64,000 bases of DNA from contig JAJLRJ010000002.1 of the NCBI GenBank assembly GCA_024195265.1, positions 47,705,252 to 47,769,251 on the forward strand, written 5' to 3'. Numbering within the stretch: the stretch's first letter is position 1; every line of letters starts with the position of its first letter. Shown here one piece after another: positions 26,774 to 36,896 of this stretch. The position numbers and the translations under genes were made by a program. This DNA is from Dendrophyllia cribrosa (taxonomy: Eukaryota > Cnidaria > Anthozoa > Scleractinia > Dendrophylliidae). A model generated the notes under the pieces. The model did not search any database. It was not told the origin of the DNA and worked only from the letters and a program-made list of their open reading frames with translations.

Positions 26774-28143
26774 TTAAGGGAGGGGTATTTGACCGTCAAA
26801 TCCAGTTCTAGGGTGGGGTATTTGAATGCGATTTTGGCCCAAGGGAGCGGGAATTTGAACAAGTCGATCTTCAAAAGTTCAAATGCTCGGGGCACTACCG
26901 GGGGGAGGGGTGATGTTGACGTTTCGAATTGATCGGCGCATTTGTATTGTACCAAGCAGAATTCCGTAGACAAGGCAGAATTTTGAGTAGGTACGCGACT
27001 TTTACGAGCATTACTGGCAGGCAGAATACCCTAATTTACGAGCAGAATATATCCAAGCCTAACTTTAGGCATGATGTCAACGAATAAAGCAACACATTTA
27101 CGAAACAATTATTTACGCGGCTACAAGATTTGAATGATTTATAACTCAGCACAAAGCTCGTTTAAAACCTTAAGAATGCAACCAATGCGTTATTGTCAAA
27201 GGAACTTTTATGCCTCGCTGTTGTTAGTTTTGTCGTGTCAGTTATAACTCAAAACCTTCCCCGCAGGGTAACTTGTCACTTAGTTCGGTCCCGCCAAAGA
27301 TTCTCTCGAAAATTTTAAATTTCTCTCGCCTGTTAAAAGCCATTGCATTGTTTTACGGTTGATCGTTTTTGCCCTTACATGGACAAAAACGATCAAGAAT
27401 ACAGTATATATTATTGTCCAATTTGAGCGCTTTTTATACGAAGGATACATTAAGCTAAGAAGAAACAGCAGGAAAAAAATATTATTTAAACTTACATAAG
27501 TTTCAAATTGCTGTCATGCGCTAACAAAGTATCAGCGCTATAAATAGCGAGCTCGAGAAGTGACAATAGTTTTTTTAATAAGTTTACACCCTTCGTCTAA
27601 AACGTTATCGTAACGAAACAAACGGTAGAAATAAAGATGCAGTCGAACCTTTGCTTACGGACTCTTAGTTCTGGTGCCAGCCACATACAAACACTACATT
27701 TTTTCAGAAATCTCCCATAAGTGGCCACCTCTTTTAAGCGGATACTTTTATGGGAGGTTCGACTGTATTTCCAAGAAAACGGAATCGCGTGTAGTTTCAT
27801 TCGCTTCTACCCCTTGAAATACGTACCGCGAGATCAGGAGAAGCGGCAACATTTTTACTACGTTCGCGGCTTCATGCGAACATTTTCACTGGCGTTGCGG
27901 TTCAGCCATAATCAGCTATAGTGCGTTAATATTTTTGGATTTAAATGGGTCTAAATAGGTATAATCAAGTTTGTTCGGCCTCACCTAGGTCATCAAGTCA
28001 AGTGCCCTTCTGTCCCTGTGCCATTTTACAAATGCTTTGATAGCCGGTCATTTTTCGGAAATTATTCAATCTTGAGGAGTTTTAGACAACATCGTTCCCA
28101 GCGCTTTTTCCTTCCAGAAAGGGGACGGGCGGGAAGAGAAAAG

Positions 28144-28412
28144 TATACTATTACGCACTGCATCAATCATCGCATCGCATTACAGTTCGGGGTGAAATTC
28201 GGCGACACGACGAGAGACACAGTGCGAACGGAAAAAGGGGTGGGAGGGAGGGTGAGTTAATCTCCCTGGCCCGTACACCCACCCGTAACATCCAAATGCC
28301 AATCGCTTTACACTTGGTATATTTCCTTCGCCGTTGCACTTGATGGAATGACAATTTATTCATATTTTGTTGGTCTTATATGCTCTGCTTATAATTTATG
28401 CAGTGCGAATAG
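28144..28412 (+). mobile_element. Short copy of a tandem-inserting element (269 bp)
   Basis: It starts TATACTATTACGCACTGCAT and ends TTTATGCAGTGCGAATAG. It shares about 65 bp of its 5' end and about 80 bp of its 3' end with the next element but has a different interior. Its last base abuts the first base of the second copy. Shared ends with different middles and direct end-to-start joining resemble rolling-circle (Helitron/Helentron) derivatives. Confidence 0.6.
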
Positions 28413-30980
28413 TATACTATTACGCACTGCATCAATCATCGCATCACATTACAGTTCGGGGTGAAATTCGGCTCCAATCATCTCCAATCCCCTGAACTCC
28501 ACAAATCCAGACCATCAATGGTCTCTTAATCCCCCAAAACTTACATCCAACCAAAGAGGCCATTGATAGTCTGCTGACGAGATCAAGTAACAATCAGTAC
28601 CCCGGAGGATAGGGAGGGGCACATTCACACCCAGTAAACAACACATGTCAGTCAACCTATTCCAGTAGTCCGAACATCATCACAACTGCATTGGCCATGC
28701 CAAAACGCACCACCAAACCTCACTCCCAAACCTCACTCCCCAAACCTCATTTTCCCAAAGTGCACCTAATCCAGGCCCCACTGTTATCTCCAAGGCCACA
28801 ATAATTGCTCGCCATGCGCCCGACCAAGAGCGGCTTTACATCGTATAAACGTGAGCGATTGGTATCATGTCTGTAACTTTGATAGTTTACTTGAACGTTT
28901 CCAACGCAACCATCACCCCCTCACTAGCCCCAACAAGGGTCTCCGTGCAGTGAGCCTAAATGTATGGGTTAGGCAGCTGTTGAGCCAAAACCAGTAGACA
29001 TTCGTCAAAGGACGGATCAAATTGCCAGTCCCATACCGGGGGGATGTAAAAAGGGAGACCCCCCGGGGCCAGCAAGGGGGCGACAGTTGTGACCCAGAAT
29101 AACTAGGGGAGTTGGATTAAGATACTCCGTTTTCGCAACTGTCACTCCCAGCAGCCTAGGGGTAGGTCGGGGGAAGAAAAATAATGTAAAGAAAATAGTA
29201 CGTCCAGTAGTGATCGACTGGCGGTCCCTCACTGAGGGCCAAATGTGAGCACGATAATGATTTGAAGCTCAACACGATAATCGTTGAAATAGCACTTAAT
29301 AGTGAAAACTGACGGTCCCTTGCCGACAGAGTCATTTCAATAAAGGACAAGTGTCAACGTGACAATAACTTGAAGCTGAACACAACGTTCACTAAAAAGA
29401 CACTCATTAGTGAGTGGTCAACTGGCGGTCCCTTGCCGGCAAAATAATTTCACTAAGAGACAAATCTCCCTGTGAGGATTAATAACTCTGAGCTCAACAC
29501 AAGAATCATTGAAAAACACTCATTGGTAATTAGCTGACGGTGCCTTGCCGACAGAATCATTTCATTAAGAGACAAATCTTCACGTGAGAACATAACTGTG
29601 AGCTCAATACAAAGACCATTGAAAACACCCCTCAGTGATCAACTGACGAACCCTCGCCGACAGAGTCATTTCACTGAGAGACAAATCTCCACGTGAGAAT
29701 ATAATTCTGAGCTCAATACAAAAACCATTGAAAACACCCCTCAGTGATCAACTAACGAACCCCTTGCCGACAGAATCATTTCACTGAGAAACAAATCTCC
29801 ACGTGAGAATATAAACTCTGAGCTCAATACAAAAATCATTGAAAACACTCCTCAGTGATCAACTGACGCGCCCTTGCCGACAGAATCATTTCACTGAGAA
29901 ACAAATCTCCACGTGAGAATATAACTCTGAGCTCAATACAAAAATCATTGAAAACACTTCTCAGTGATCAACTGACGAACCCTTGCCGACAGAATCATTT
30001 CACTGAGAGACAAATCTCCACGTGAGAATATAACTCTGAGCTCAATACAAAAATCATTGAAAAACACTCCTCAGTGATCAACTGACGAACCCTTGCCGAC
30101 AGAATCATTTCACTGAGAGACAAATCTCCACGTGAGAATATAACTCTGAGCTCAATACAAAAATCATTGAAAAACACTCCTCAGTGATCAACTGACGAAC
30201 CCTTGCCGACAGAATCATTTCACTGAGAGACAAATCTCCACGTGAGAATATAACTCTGAGCTCAATACAAAAATCATTCAACACTCATTAGCAATCAACT
30301 GACGGACCCTCGCCGACAGAATCATTTTACCAAGAGGCAAGCATAGTATATGCTAATTTCCAGCAACTACACGTGGTGACAACATTTGACGACAGAAAAT
30401 ACCTCACACCATTGAGGGCAAAACATGAGCACAAAACATCCGTGGTCATCGTTCAAATATTAGACCGAGTAACTTACTCCAAGGTACAATGTAACTCCCC
30501 CAAACCTCAAAAACTGGCGCTAGCTCAGTAAGAGATAATTGCAGTTTTGCTCCAATATTAAGCCACAGCCGAGGGATTCATCCTATAAAAGGAAACAAGA
30601 AAACTGGCGATATATCGCCCACATTTATATTAGAACAATATATCGGATGAAATGAAACAAACATTTATGGACTTGCTCGAAATTGTACGCCGGCGACAAC
30701 AATGACAGCAAACACTAAAGGGGAAGGGACGCCCACGTGTGCCAACAAAAATACACTCCAAGTCAAATACATCAATTTTGTAGTCTTTACCTGAGTCACT
30801 AAGCCAAATGAGCTCCAAAGGGTGATGTACATGCTACTGAAGGCGATAAAAGTTCAGTGCTGGTGTTCAGATAGCAAGAGACACTGATGTTGACGCAGCC
30901 GTTGCACTTGAAGGAATGACAATTTATTCATATTTTGTTGGTCTTATATGCTCTGCTTATAATTTATGCAGTGCGAATAG
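28413..30980 (+). mobile_element. Long copy of the tandem-inserting element (2568 bp)
   Basis: Same termini as 28144-28412. The interior holds the about 110 bp minisatellite (29211-30340). Subterminal inverted words CGCACTGCAT and ATGCAGTGCG lie near the two ends. The pair of copies sits between GAAAAG and CGCTGG, which are contiguous in duplication copy A. There is no Rep/helicase, so the element is non-autonomous. Confidence 0.6.
29211..30340. repeat. Minisatellite, about 110 bp unit, about 10 copies
   Basis: Each unit has CAAATCTCCACGTGAGAATA, CTGAGCTCAATACAAAAATC, CAGTGATCAACTGACG and CCTTGCCGACAGAATCATTT. The last four units are nearly identical; the first ones are degenerate. Confidence 0.9.
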
Positions 30981-31153
30981 CGCTGGCAACGAGGTTGGAG
31001 TCGAGGGCCGGGTTGTTCAAAACGCGGTTAAGGGATCGTAGCTTATGTTATCTGATGTCAAAGTCACAGTCAGCCTAACAACTCTTTACGTCTTGTTGCA
31101 GTCCTGTGGCTCGTTGAAGCCTGAAACCATCGTGCTGTCGGGGCTGTTCTTAA

Positions 31154-31746
31154 CCCTCGGACGTACACGCAAACTTATACTCCCACCGTGGTACAACGGG
31201 AGGTCGGTGGGAGGGGGGCTGTTGCAACCACCCCCTTGGGATTTTGCGATGTTGCAATATTTCGGAAATATTTTACATCTAATAGATAGCCTTTGATGTG
31301 CTCTACAAGATAAGGTAAACATTATGTGTTGTGGCGCTGCTGGGGGGTCCGTGACGTCATTCAAACAAACTGAAATGGCCGCCATCTTGGATTTTACTAA
31401 AAGTTATCGGAAAAATGCAGAAATTGCAAATATTTTTTTCCTAGAGTTGCAAAATAACATAAAATTAAACATTTTGATGCTTTTGGTGACATTTCATGTT
31501 TTTTCACCTAAAGAAAGGTGAAAAACACATTTTTATTAAAAAATGGCTTGACCTCATACTACTTATGACGTCATATCTCGTTACCATAGCAACTAGTTGT
31601 CGCCAAACTTTACTAAATATGTCTCAAGGATAAACGAACAGCTACTGACGACGACATTTGCTAATCATAAATGACCTTGAAAATATCGGAGAAAACCCTT
31701 AAGGGAGTGACATTCAAACCCCCTCCCCCCCTTGTATGTCCGAGGG
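31154..31746. mobile_element. TTAA-flanked MITE, family 2 (593 bp)
   Basis: CCCTCGGACGTACA and TGTATGTCCGAGGG ends between exact TTAA copies. Carries ATGGCCGCCATCTTGGATTT at about 31375. Relatives at 20243-20842 and a fragment at 49648-49950. Confidence 0.8.
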
Positions 31747-32156
31747 TTAAGAAGAAACTGAGTGATCTTCAAACTCAACACAGCCATGAAGTAGCTGCAG
31801 ATGTAGTAACGATATGAGCCACGGTTGTGAAACATTTTTCCGTTAAATATATTTAATCTTCCCTCTCGTCTTCAATAAAACATTAAAAAAACCTCTTGCT
31901 TTGCCGCTATTTCTTTCTTGGTCGGCGCTTTTTCCTTGGAATGCTTTGCAGAGCACGCGAACTTATGTCTAGAACTGTCTGCATAACTTTGCACAACGAG
32001 AAGGTACTATTTAAAAGCTATTTGACTATTATGCGTGCGTTTAGTATAGTTGTAGTAAGGACTGTAATAATTATCTTGACAAGCTTAATCGACGCATTGT
32101 TTCTATACAGCTATTTCAATTACGTTGTCAGATGAAAGCTCAAAGCTACAAGCCAA

Positions 32157-32250
32157 GATAGTTGGGAGTGGCGCAAAAGAAACGTTTACCCGCTCGTCGC
32201 ATCGCTCATGCATTCGCGCCGTTTCTTTTTGTTTTACCGCTCCCAACTAT
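32157..32250. mobile_element. Small inverted-repeat element
   Basis: ATAGTTGGGAGTGGCGC at the left pairs imperfectly with CGCTCCCAACTAT at the right, with AAGAAACG/CGTTTCTT inside. Confidence 0.55.
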
Positions 32251-33030
32251 TTGCATGCCTGGAGCAGGCGCTCGGTTAACTCGTTCGGTCTTGACTTGTA
32301 GGCTTTGACCTTTGGGCTTTAATCTTTCACCCGACAACGTTAATTGAAATACTTGTATATAGTTGATGGCTGTCTACTCCAGTTAAGATATCTGAGTTTC
32401 CATCTGTTTTTCAGCTGGCCCAATCCACAGGCACTGCCGTATTTCTTCGAAGAAACGCCACACCCAGCTATTTTGAGGAAGGGCTAAGGGACACTACCCC
32501 GGTTTTTTATTGTATTTTCATGATTATGGCAATGAGCTTGCTTTAAGCTTACTTTGTTATCTTGAAGGGAAAGAAAGCAAAAAATATTAATTTTACCTAA
32601 AGGGACAAAACAACGGCTTGAAAAGTGAAAATTCCACAAGAATGGCGGCCATTTTGTTTTCTGGACCGCCTGCCACGAAATCAAACTTGATGAACTGCGA
32701 TCCACTTCCATCCTTGTAATCTCGCACTCCTGTTTTGTTCTATAGAATGTGTAATCCAATTAAGTTGTATATTTGGTAAAAGGATGGTTATCCTGACATA
32801 TATAACAGGGATATGAATAAAGTATAAGGAATGTTGAAATGGTTGATACAAGCGATAGCGATGCAGCGACAGTTTCATATGACTCTTCCCAGCAATAGTT
32901 TCACGTCTCAGTTCAACGGTTTACATTTTACGCAAGCCATACCCAGATAATACTCTCACGGAGTATAGGGTTACAGGCCCAACAGTTTTTATGGTTTGTG
33001 ATTCGTTGGTTTCGAGGTAGGAGTGCTGAG
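32251..33030. other. No recognisable gene
   Basis: Intergenic sequence before the Harbinger element. One AATGGCGGCCATTTTG word at about 32640; otherwise nothing supported. Confidence 0.5.
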
Positions 33031-33173
33031 CTTTTGGAAAGGTAGGTGTTCGTATGTCATCCTTCGATCAGCTGTTAGCTGTTTATTTTAAACTTGCTTT
33101 TTAAGCACATGGTTTCATATAAAATTTGCTCAATTTGCTTTCTTTGGGTCAAGAACCTGCAATCAGTGGAAAC

Positions 33174-34137
33174 AATGGACGAAACAATTGCAAACGGAAG
33201 CGGAGTTGTTGGCAAATATAAAGCTACTTCACCGGAGCAAATTATGAACAAAGAGAAAAAGCTTGGTCACAAATGCTGTGCAGCAGCAAGTTGTAATAAC
33301 CGAAGTGAAAATAGACCTGATCTATCATTTCACGAGTTTCCATCGCACACTCAACAAAGGAAGAAGTGAGAAATTCGAATGAAAAGAGGAGGTGCCTTCT
33401 TTGCCACTGTAGAAAACAAGTTCTGTTGTTCCGAACACTTCCTACCGACTGATTTTAAACAGAATCTGACTGGTCATAGACGAGACTTAAAACCGGGAAT
33501 CGTACCATCGGTTTTTGCTTGGACAAAAGTGCATGAAGAATCGCCGTGTAGAGCGAAAAGGCTGAAGTTGAGATGTGAGAAATCTGAACCTGGGTTAACA
33601 AGAGAGAGCGCTCATGAAAGTAAACACCAGAGTGAAACTGAAAATTTCTAAAACGACTCTGTTGTTTTCGGTCCGCCAACACTTGAAAAGTGGGTAGAAG
33701 AAATAAAGATGGAAAAAGAAAGGCTCCTTCATGAATTACAAGAATGTAAAGCTAGGGAGAGGATTTCCAAGTTTGGTCTGGAACAATTTTTAAGTAGTAA
33801 CGAAGATATAAAATTTTATACTGGATTCCCTGATTATGCAACTTTACTAGAATTCTGGAAATATGTTGAGCCTAATGCCGCAAAATTAACATATTTCAGT
33901 TATGTAAGTGCTAATACTGACTCTGTCAATTTCGAAGACTACTTTCCATTCATTGCAGGGAAAGAAAAGAGGTTTCCTGGAAGCAATGTTTGTTGTTCCA
34001 GAAGGTTGCAACCGATTGACGAGTTTTGGCTTTTTCTAACTCGTTTAAGACTTGGGTTATTTGAGCCTGACCTTGCTTTTAGGTTTAGTATTTCAGAACC
34101 AGTTGTTTCATATATAACTATAACATGGGCTAATTAA
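33174..34137 (+). pseudogene. THAP-domain transposase, N-terminal part, two stops
   Basis: One continuous frame from ATG 33174 (MDETIANGSGVV) broken by TGA at 33367 and TAA at 33649. THAP zinc finger: CCAAASCN, FHEFPS, CCSEHF and the closing GIVPSVF box (C2CH pattern). A charged helical segment follows (EKWVEEIKMEKERLLHELQE), then FYTGFPDYATLLEFW and RLQPIDEFWLFLTRLRLGLF with ISEPVVSYI, the HTH region that precedes the DDE_Tnp_4 nuclease. Sequence ends at TWAN with no DDE core, so the enzyme is dead. The THAP part would bind the element's ends. Confidence 0.82.
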
Positions 34138-34240
34138 CAACTATTCACCGAAGTGGAGGTGAATTCTTCGTGAATTCCTTCGCGGCTCGGTGAATATCCA
34201 CCACTACCCACCTACACTGAGGTGAATAGTTGTTTTAGTA
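34138..34240. mobile_element. MITE inside the Harbinger remnant
   Basis: ACAACTATTCACCGAAGTGG and its near complement (CACTGAGGTGAATAGTTGTT) around a short core. It follows directly after the truncated transposase frame. Confidence 0.65.
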
Positions 34241-34450
34241 TATAATGAAACAGTGAGATAAAATAACGAATGGGGGGGGAGGGGACTGTACCCCCCCTCC
34301 AAACGAAAATGGGGGGGGGGGGGGCACAGTCCCCCCCGCCCCCCTACGTTTTGGTGCATTTGGTGTATTTGACATTACCTGTGGCATCGGCGACTTCAGA
34401 ACGTACATTTCCCCTCCGAAGACTTAAGAACTATCTAAGACGCTCCATGA

Positions 34451-34576
34451 AGCAGGGGTCAATTCAATAAAACTTTTACAAGTGTAATTTACAAGTGTAG
34501 CTATTGTTTTCAACCTCTGAAACAATGGCTACACTTGTAAATTACACTTGTAAAAGTTTTATTGAATTGCCCCCAG
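34451..34576. mobile_element. Palindromic MITE inside the Harbinger remnant
   Basis: GGGGTCAATTCAATAAAACT and GTTTTATTGAATTGCCCCC enclose a near-perfect stem containing TACAAGTGTAATTTACAAGT. Confidence 0.75.
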
Positions 34577-34640
34577 GATCGTCTGAACAATTGCCTGCTA
34601 ATGCATTGTCACAAATCGACTACGGACACACTGGACACTG

Positions 34641-35905
34641 TCAAGATTGCAAAGAGGTTTGCTTCTGCCAACAAACTACGAAAAAGACATTTTGGAAAAT
34701 TTGAGTAGAGGTATGTTCTTGGCTTGGTAAACGATAAGCCCCGCCACGTTTAAAAACGCTCCGCCGCCTTTGAACCCTGTAACTCTTTGAAGCTATCACT
34801 CTACCAAACCTGTGTTTATACCATTCTTGGTAAGCAGACTGTGTTCTTGTCTGAGACTCTATTTCAGCAATTTCATTTTCAGTCTTGAAAAGACTTCTTT
34901 TTATTCTGTCACAACGATTATGTATTTCATGTAGAGACACCGGGTGTTCTTTCACTGGTGATATTATTTGAAAAACAGTGTCCTTATGATGTCTCATCTG
35001 CTCCCATCCCTCAACTATATCACCAACTTCTGTTTCGCAACTTGAAATTGAAGGTGGACAGTTAGAAGAGATACAACTATCATTATCTTGAATGACTGTT
35101 CCACACTCTTTGAGTTGCACGTGAAATGCAGAACCATAGGCAACCTCTCCAACTATTGTGTCAATTAACTTGATGCTATCCGCATCAGGGATCATTTTCG
35201 AAAATGGAACAGCATGATTTACTTTCTGTACATTTTGTTTCAATTTTTGAACAGATTCTAGGTCTAACTTACGCGATTTTCGTGGTTTTGGATCGAACAG
35301 GGTGGGATAGACACCTCGTCACTTTCTTCCCTGGATATCTGATGAATGGCGGGGTTTAAGAAGTTTCTGTGACATGATTGGATTATGTTGTACAGTCCTT
35401 TTTCCTGGTATTCCCCATTTTCTAAGTTTGGAGGTACAGCTGCGGTTATCAGCAGGTTGAACTCCTTTTTTCTGCATATTTCATCCAGTTTCCAGATTAC
35501 CGCCATTACATGGCAGCAACAGCCACTTTTTCCGGCTGGGCATATTTTGTCACACTCTGCAGCAAGAATTTTGGGTTTGCCGTTCCTTTGAACTACCATT
35601 TTGACTTTGTGTTTCACAGATTTCCTATAGGAGGCCCAGCAAAGCGCTCTAAGGTAAATAACATCATCCTCGGAATTCGGATTCGCACAGAATTGGAGGT
35701 CGTGAACAAATGAAAGCATTCTAAGCCCTTTAGAGCTTGCAAACTCGGCAACGGCGTCAGCTGATTTCCTGGTGTCTTTTCCACAGTTCTTTAGGTGTTC
35801 TAATGTATCGGTCGAAACAAACGCGGGAAGGACAGTGAAATCATCAGCAAATGCTGAATCACCGGTGGGAAAGTTCTTGAAGTGGTTTGCTGCATCACTC
35901 TCCAT
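34641..35905 (-). pseudogene. SWIM zinc-finger / YqaJ-like nuclease of the same transposon
   Basis: Two overlapping frames on the minus strand (35905-35264 and 35243-34641) join by a frameshift near 35300, where DPKPRKSRKLDLESVQ continues the protein. Seen: a SWIM finger CDKICPAGKSGCCCHVMAVI at about residues 115-135, and the start of a YqaJ-type exonuclease domain, EIESQTRTQSAYQEWYKHRF then GRVIASKSY. The catalytic Asp/Glu/Lys part beyond this is missing. YqaJ proteins are lambda-exonuclease-like, and in ISL2EU elements they accompany the transposase. Confidence 0.8.
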
Positions 35906-36131
35906 TTTCTCTCAGTTCTTCATTCAATCTCGCTAAATTTGCTTTAGTGAAGCTCTTCTCTGGGTCAGGGTCGTATATTTTTAAATTTTTCATTGCTTGC
36001 AGGTTCTTGACCCTGAAAAATCAAATATTATATGAAACCATGTGCCTATTAAAACAGCAAGTTATAAATCAACAGCTAACAGCTGATCGACGGATGACAT
36101 ACGAACACCTACCTTTCGAAAAGTTCCTTTT

Positions 36132-36416
36132 TATTACCATTTTGATTTAAACGGCGGCATTTTAGCCAAACCTTTAGTTGACTAACGGTCAATTTTCCTA
36201 TTTCTTCTTCACTAAAGCTAGCACCAGGGATGTCTTCTGGAGCAAGATCGACTTGATCGTCCGCCTTGTTTATATTTCAAATATCCCGCGAGGGCTATTA
36301 AGCCTCTCTTACATGCAACTTCCGGTTTTTTTCTGGAAACGGAGTATTAACAGACTATTAAAGATTGTGAAAAAAGCACTTGAGCGTCAGAATTCAAGAC
36401 TAATGGTTGCACATGG
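36132..36416. other. Short unannotated gap
   Basis: Between the Harbinger end and the purine minisatellite. No recognised gene or repeat terminus. Confidence 0.5.
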
Positions 36417-36855
36417 GGGAGGAAGAAGAGGAGGAGGAAGAAGGGAGGGGAGGAAGAAGGGAGGGGAGGAAGAAGGGAGGGGAGGAAGAAGGGGGGAGGA
36501 AGAAGGGGGGAGGAAGAAGGGGAGGAGGAAGAAGGGGGGGAGGAAGAAGGGGGGAGGAAGAAGGGAGGGGAGGAAGAAGGGAGGGGAGGAAGAAGGGGAG
36601 GAGGAAGAAGGGAGGGGAGGAAGAAGGGAGGGGAGGAAGAAGGGAGGGGAGGAAGAAGGGAGGGGAGGAAGAAGGGGGGAGGAAGAAGGGGGGAGGAAGA
36701 AGGGGAGAAGGAAGAAGGGGGGAGGAAGAAGGGGGGGAGGAAGAAGGGGGAGGAAGAAGGGGGAGGAAGAAGGGGGTTGGAAGAAGGGGGGGGGGGGGTT
36801 GGAAGAAGGGGAAGGAAGAAGTGGGGGAAGAAGGGGGGGGGGGGGAGGAAGAAGA
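36417..36855. repeat. Purine-only minisatellite (GGAAGAAGGGxGGGA)n, 440 bp
   Basis: Near-continuous run of G and A on the plus strand, units of about 14-17 bp with GGAAGAAGG cores, interrupted only by two GGGTTGG variants near 36775 and 36797. Mirror symmetry and G runs make triplex (H-DNA) and G-quadruplex forms likely. Apparent Gly/Arg/Glu proteins across it are artefacts of composition. Confidence 0.95.
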
Positions 36856-36896
36856 TTATTTAATTATTATTCTCTAACTAATTATAATTAGGATGT

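Larger units (their letters stand above)
26941..31034. repeat. Direct segmental duplication, copy B, interrupted
   Basis: Second copy of 23130-24300. It has three differences in structure: a 133 bp insert at about 27318-27450 with its own hairpin (TTGATCGTTTTTG/CAAAAACGATCAA), a 50 bp replacement at about 27662-27716, and the 2.84 kb insertion at 28144-30980. Confidence 0.85.
33031..36131. mobile_element. PIF/Harbinger-type (ISL2EU-like) DNA transposon, internally decayed
   Basis: Long inverted ends (about 115 bp: GAAAGGTAGGTGTTCGTATG and its complement at about 36100) enclose two convergent genes: THAP plus helix-turn-helix transposase on plus, and SWIM plus YqaJ-like protein on minus. This pair defines ISL2EU-type elements. 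The middle, where both genes should finish, is missing and holds two MITEs (34138-34240, 34451-34576) and G/C runs. Confidence 0.8.

Noticed and set aside
29211..30340. CRISPR array
   Set aside because: Units of about 110 bp are tandem with no unique spacers, and the sequence is eukaryotic. It is a minisatellite.
31896..32135. 79-residue hydrophobic ORF
   Set aside because: No recognisable membrane-protein family, and no start or splice context.
36178..36891. Long ORFs rich in Gly, Glu, Arg and Lys (237 and 156 residues)
   Set aside because: They lie almost wholly on a purine-only minisatellite. Two frames are open at once purely because of composition.
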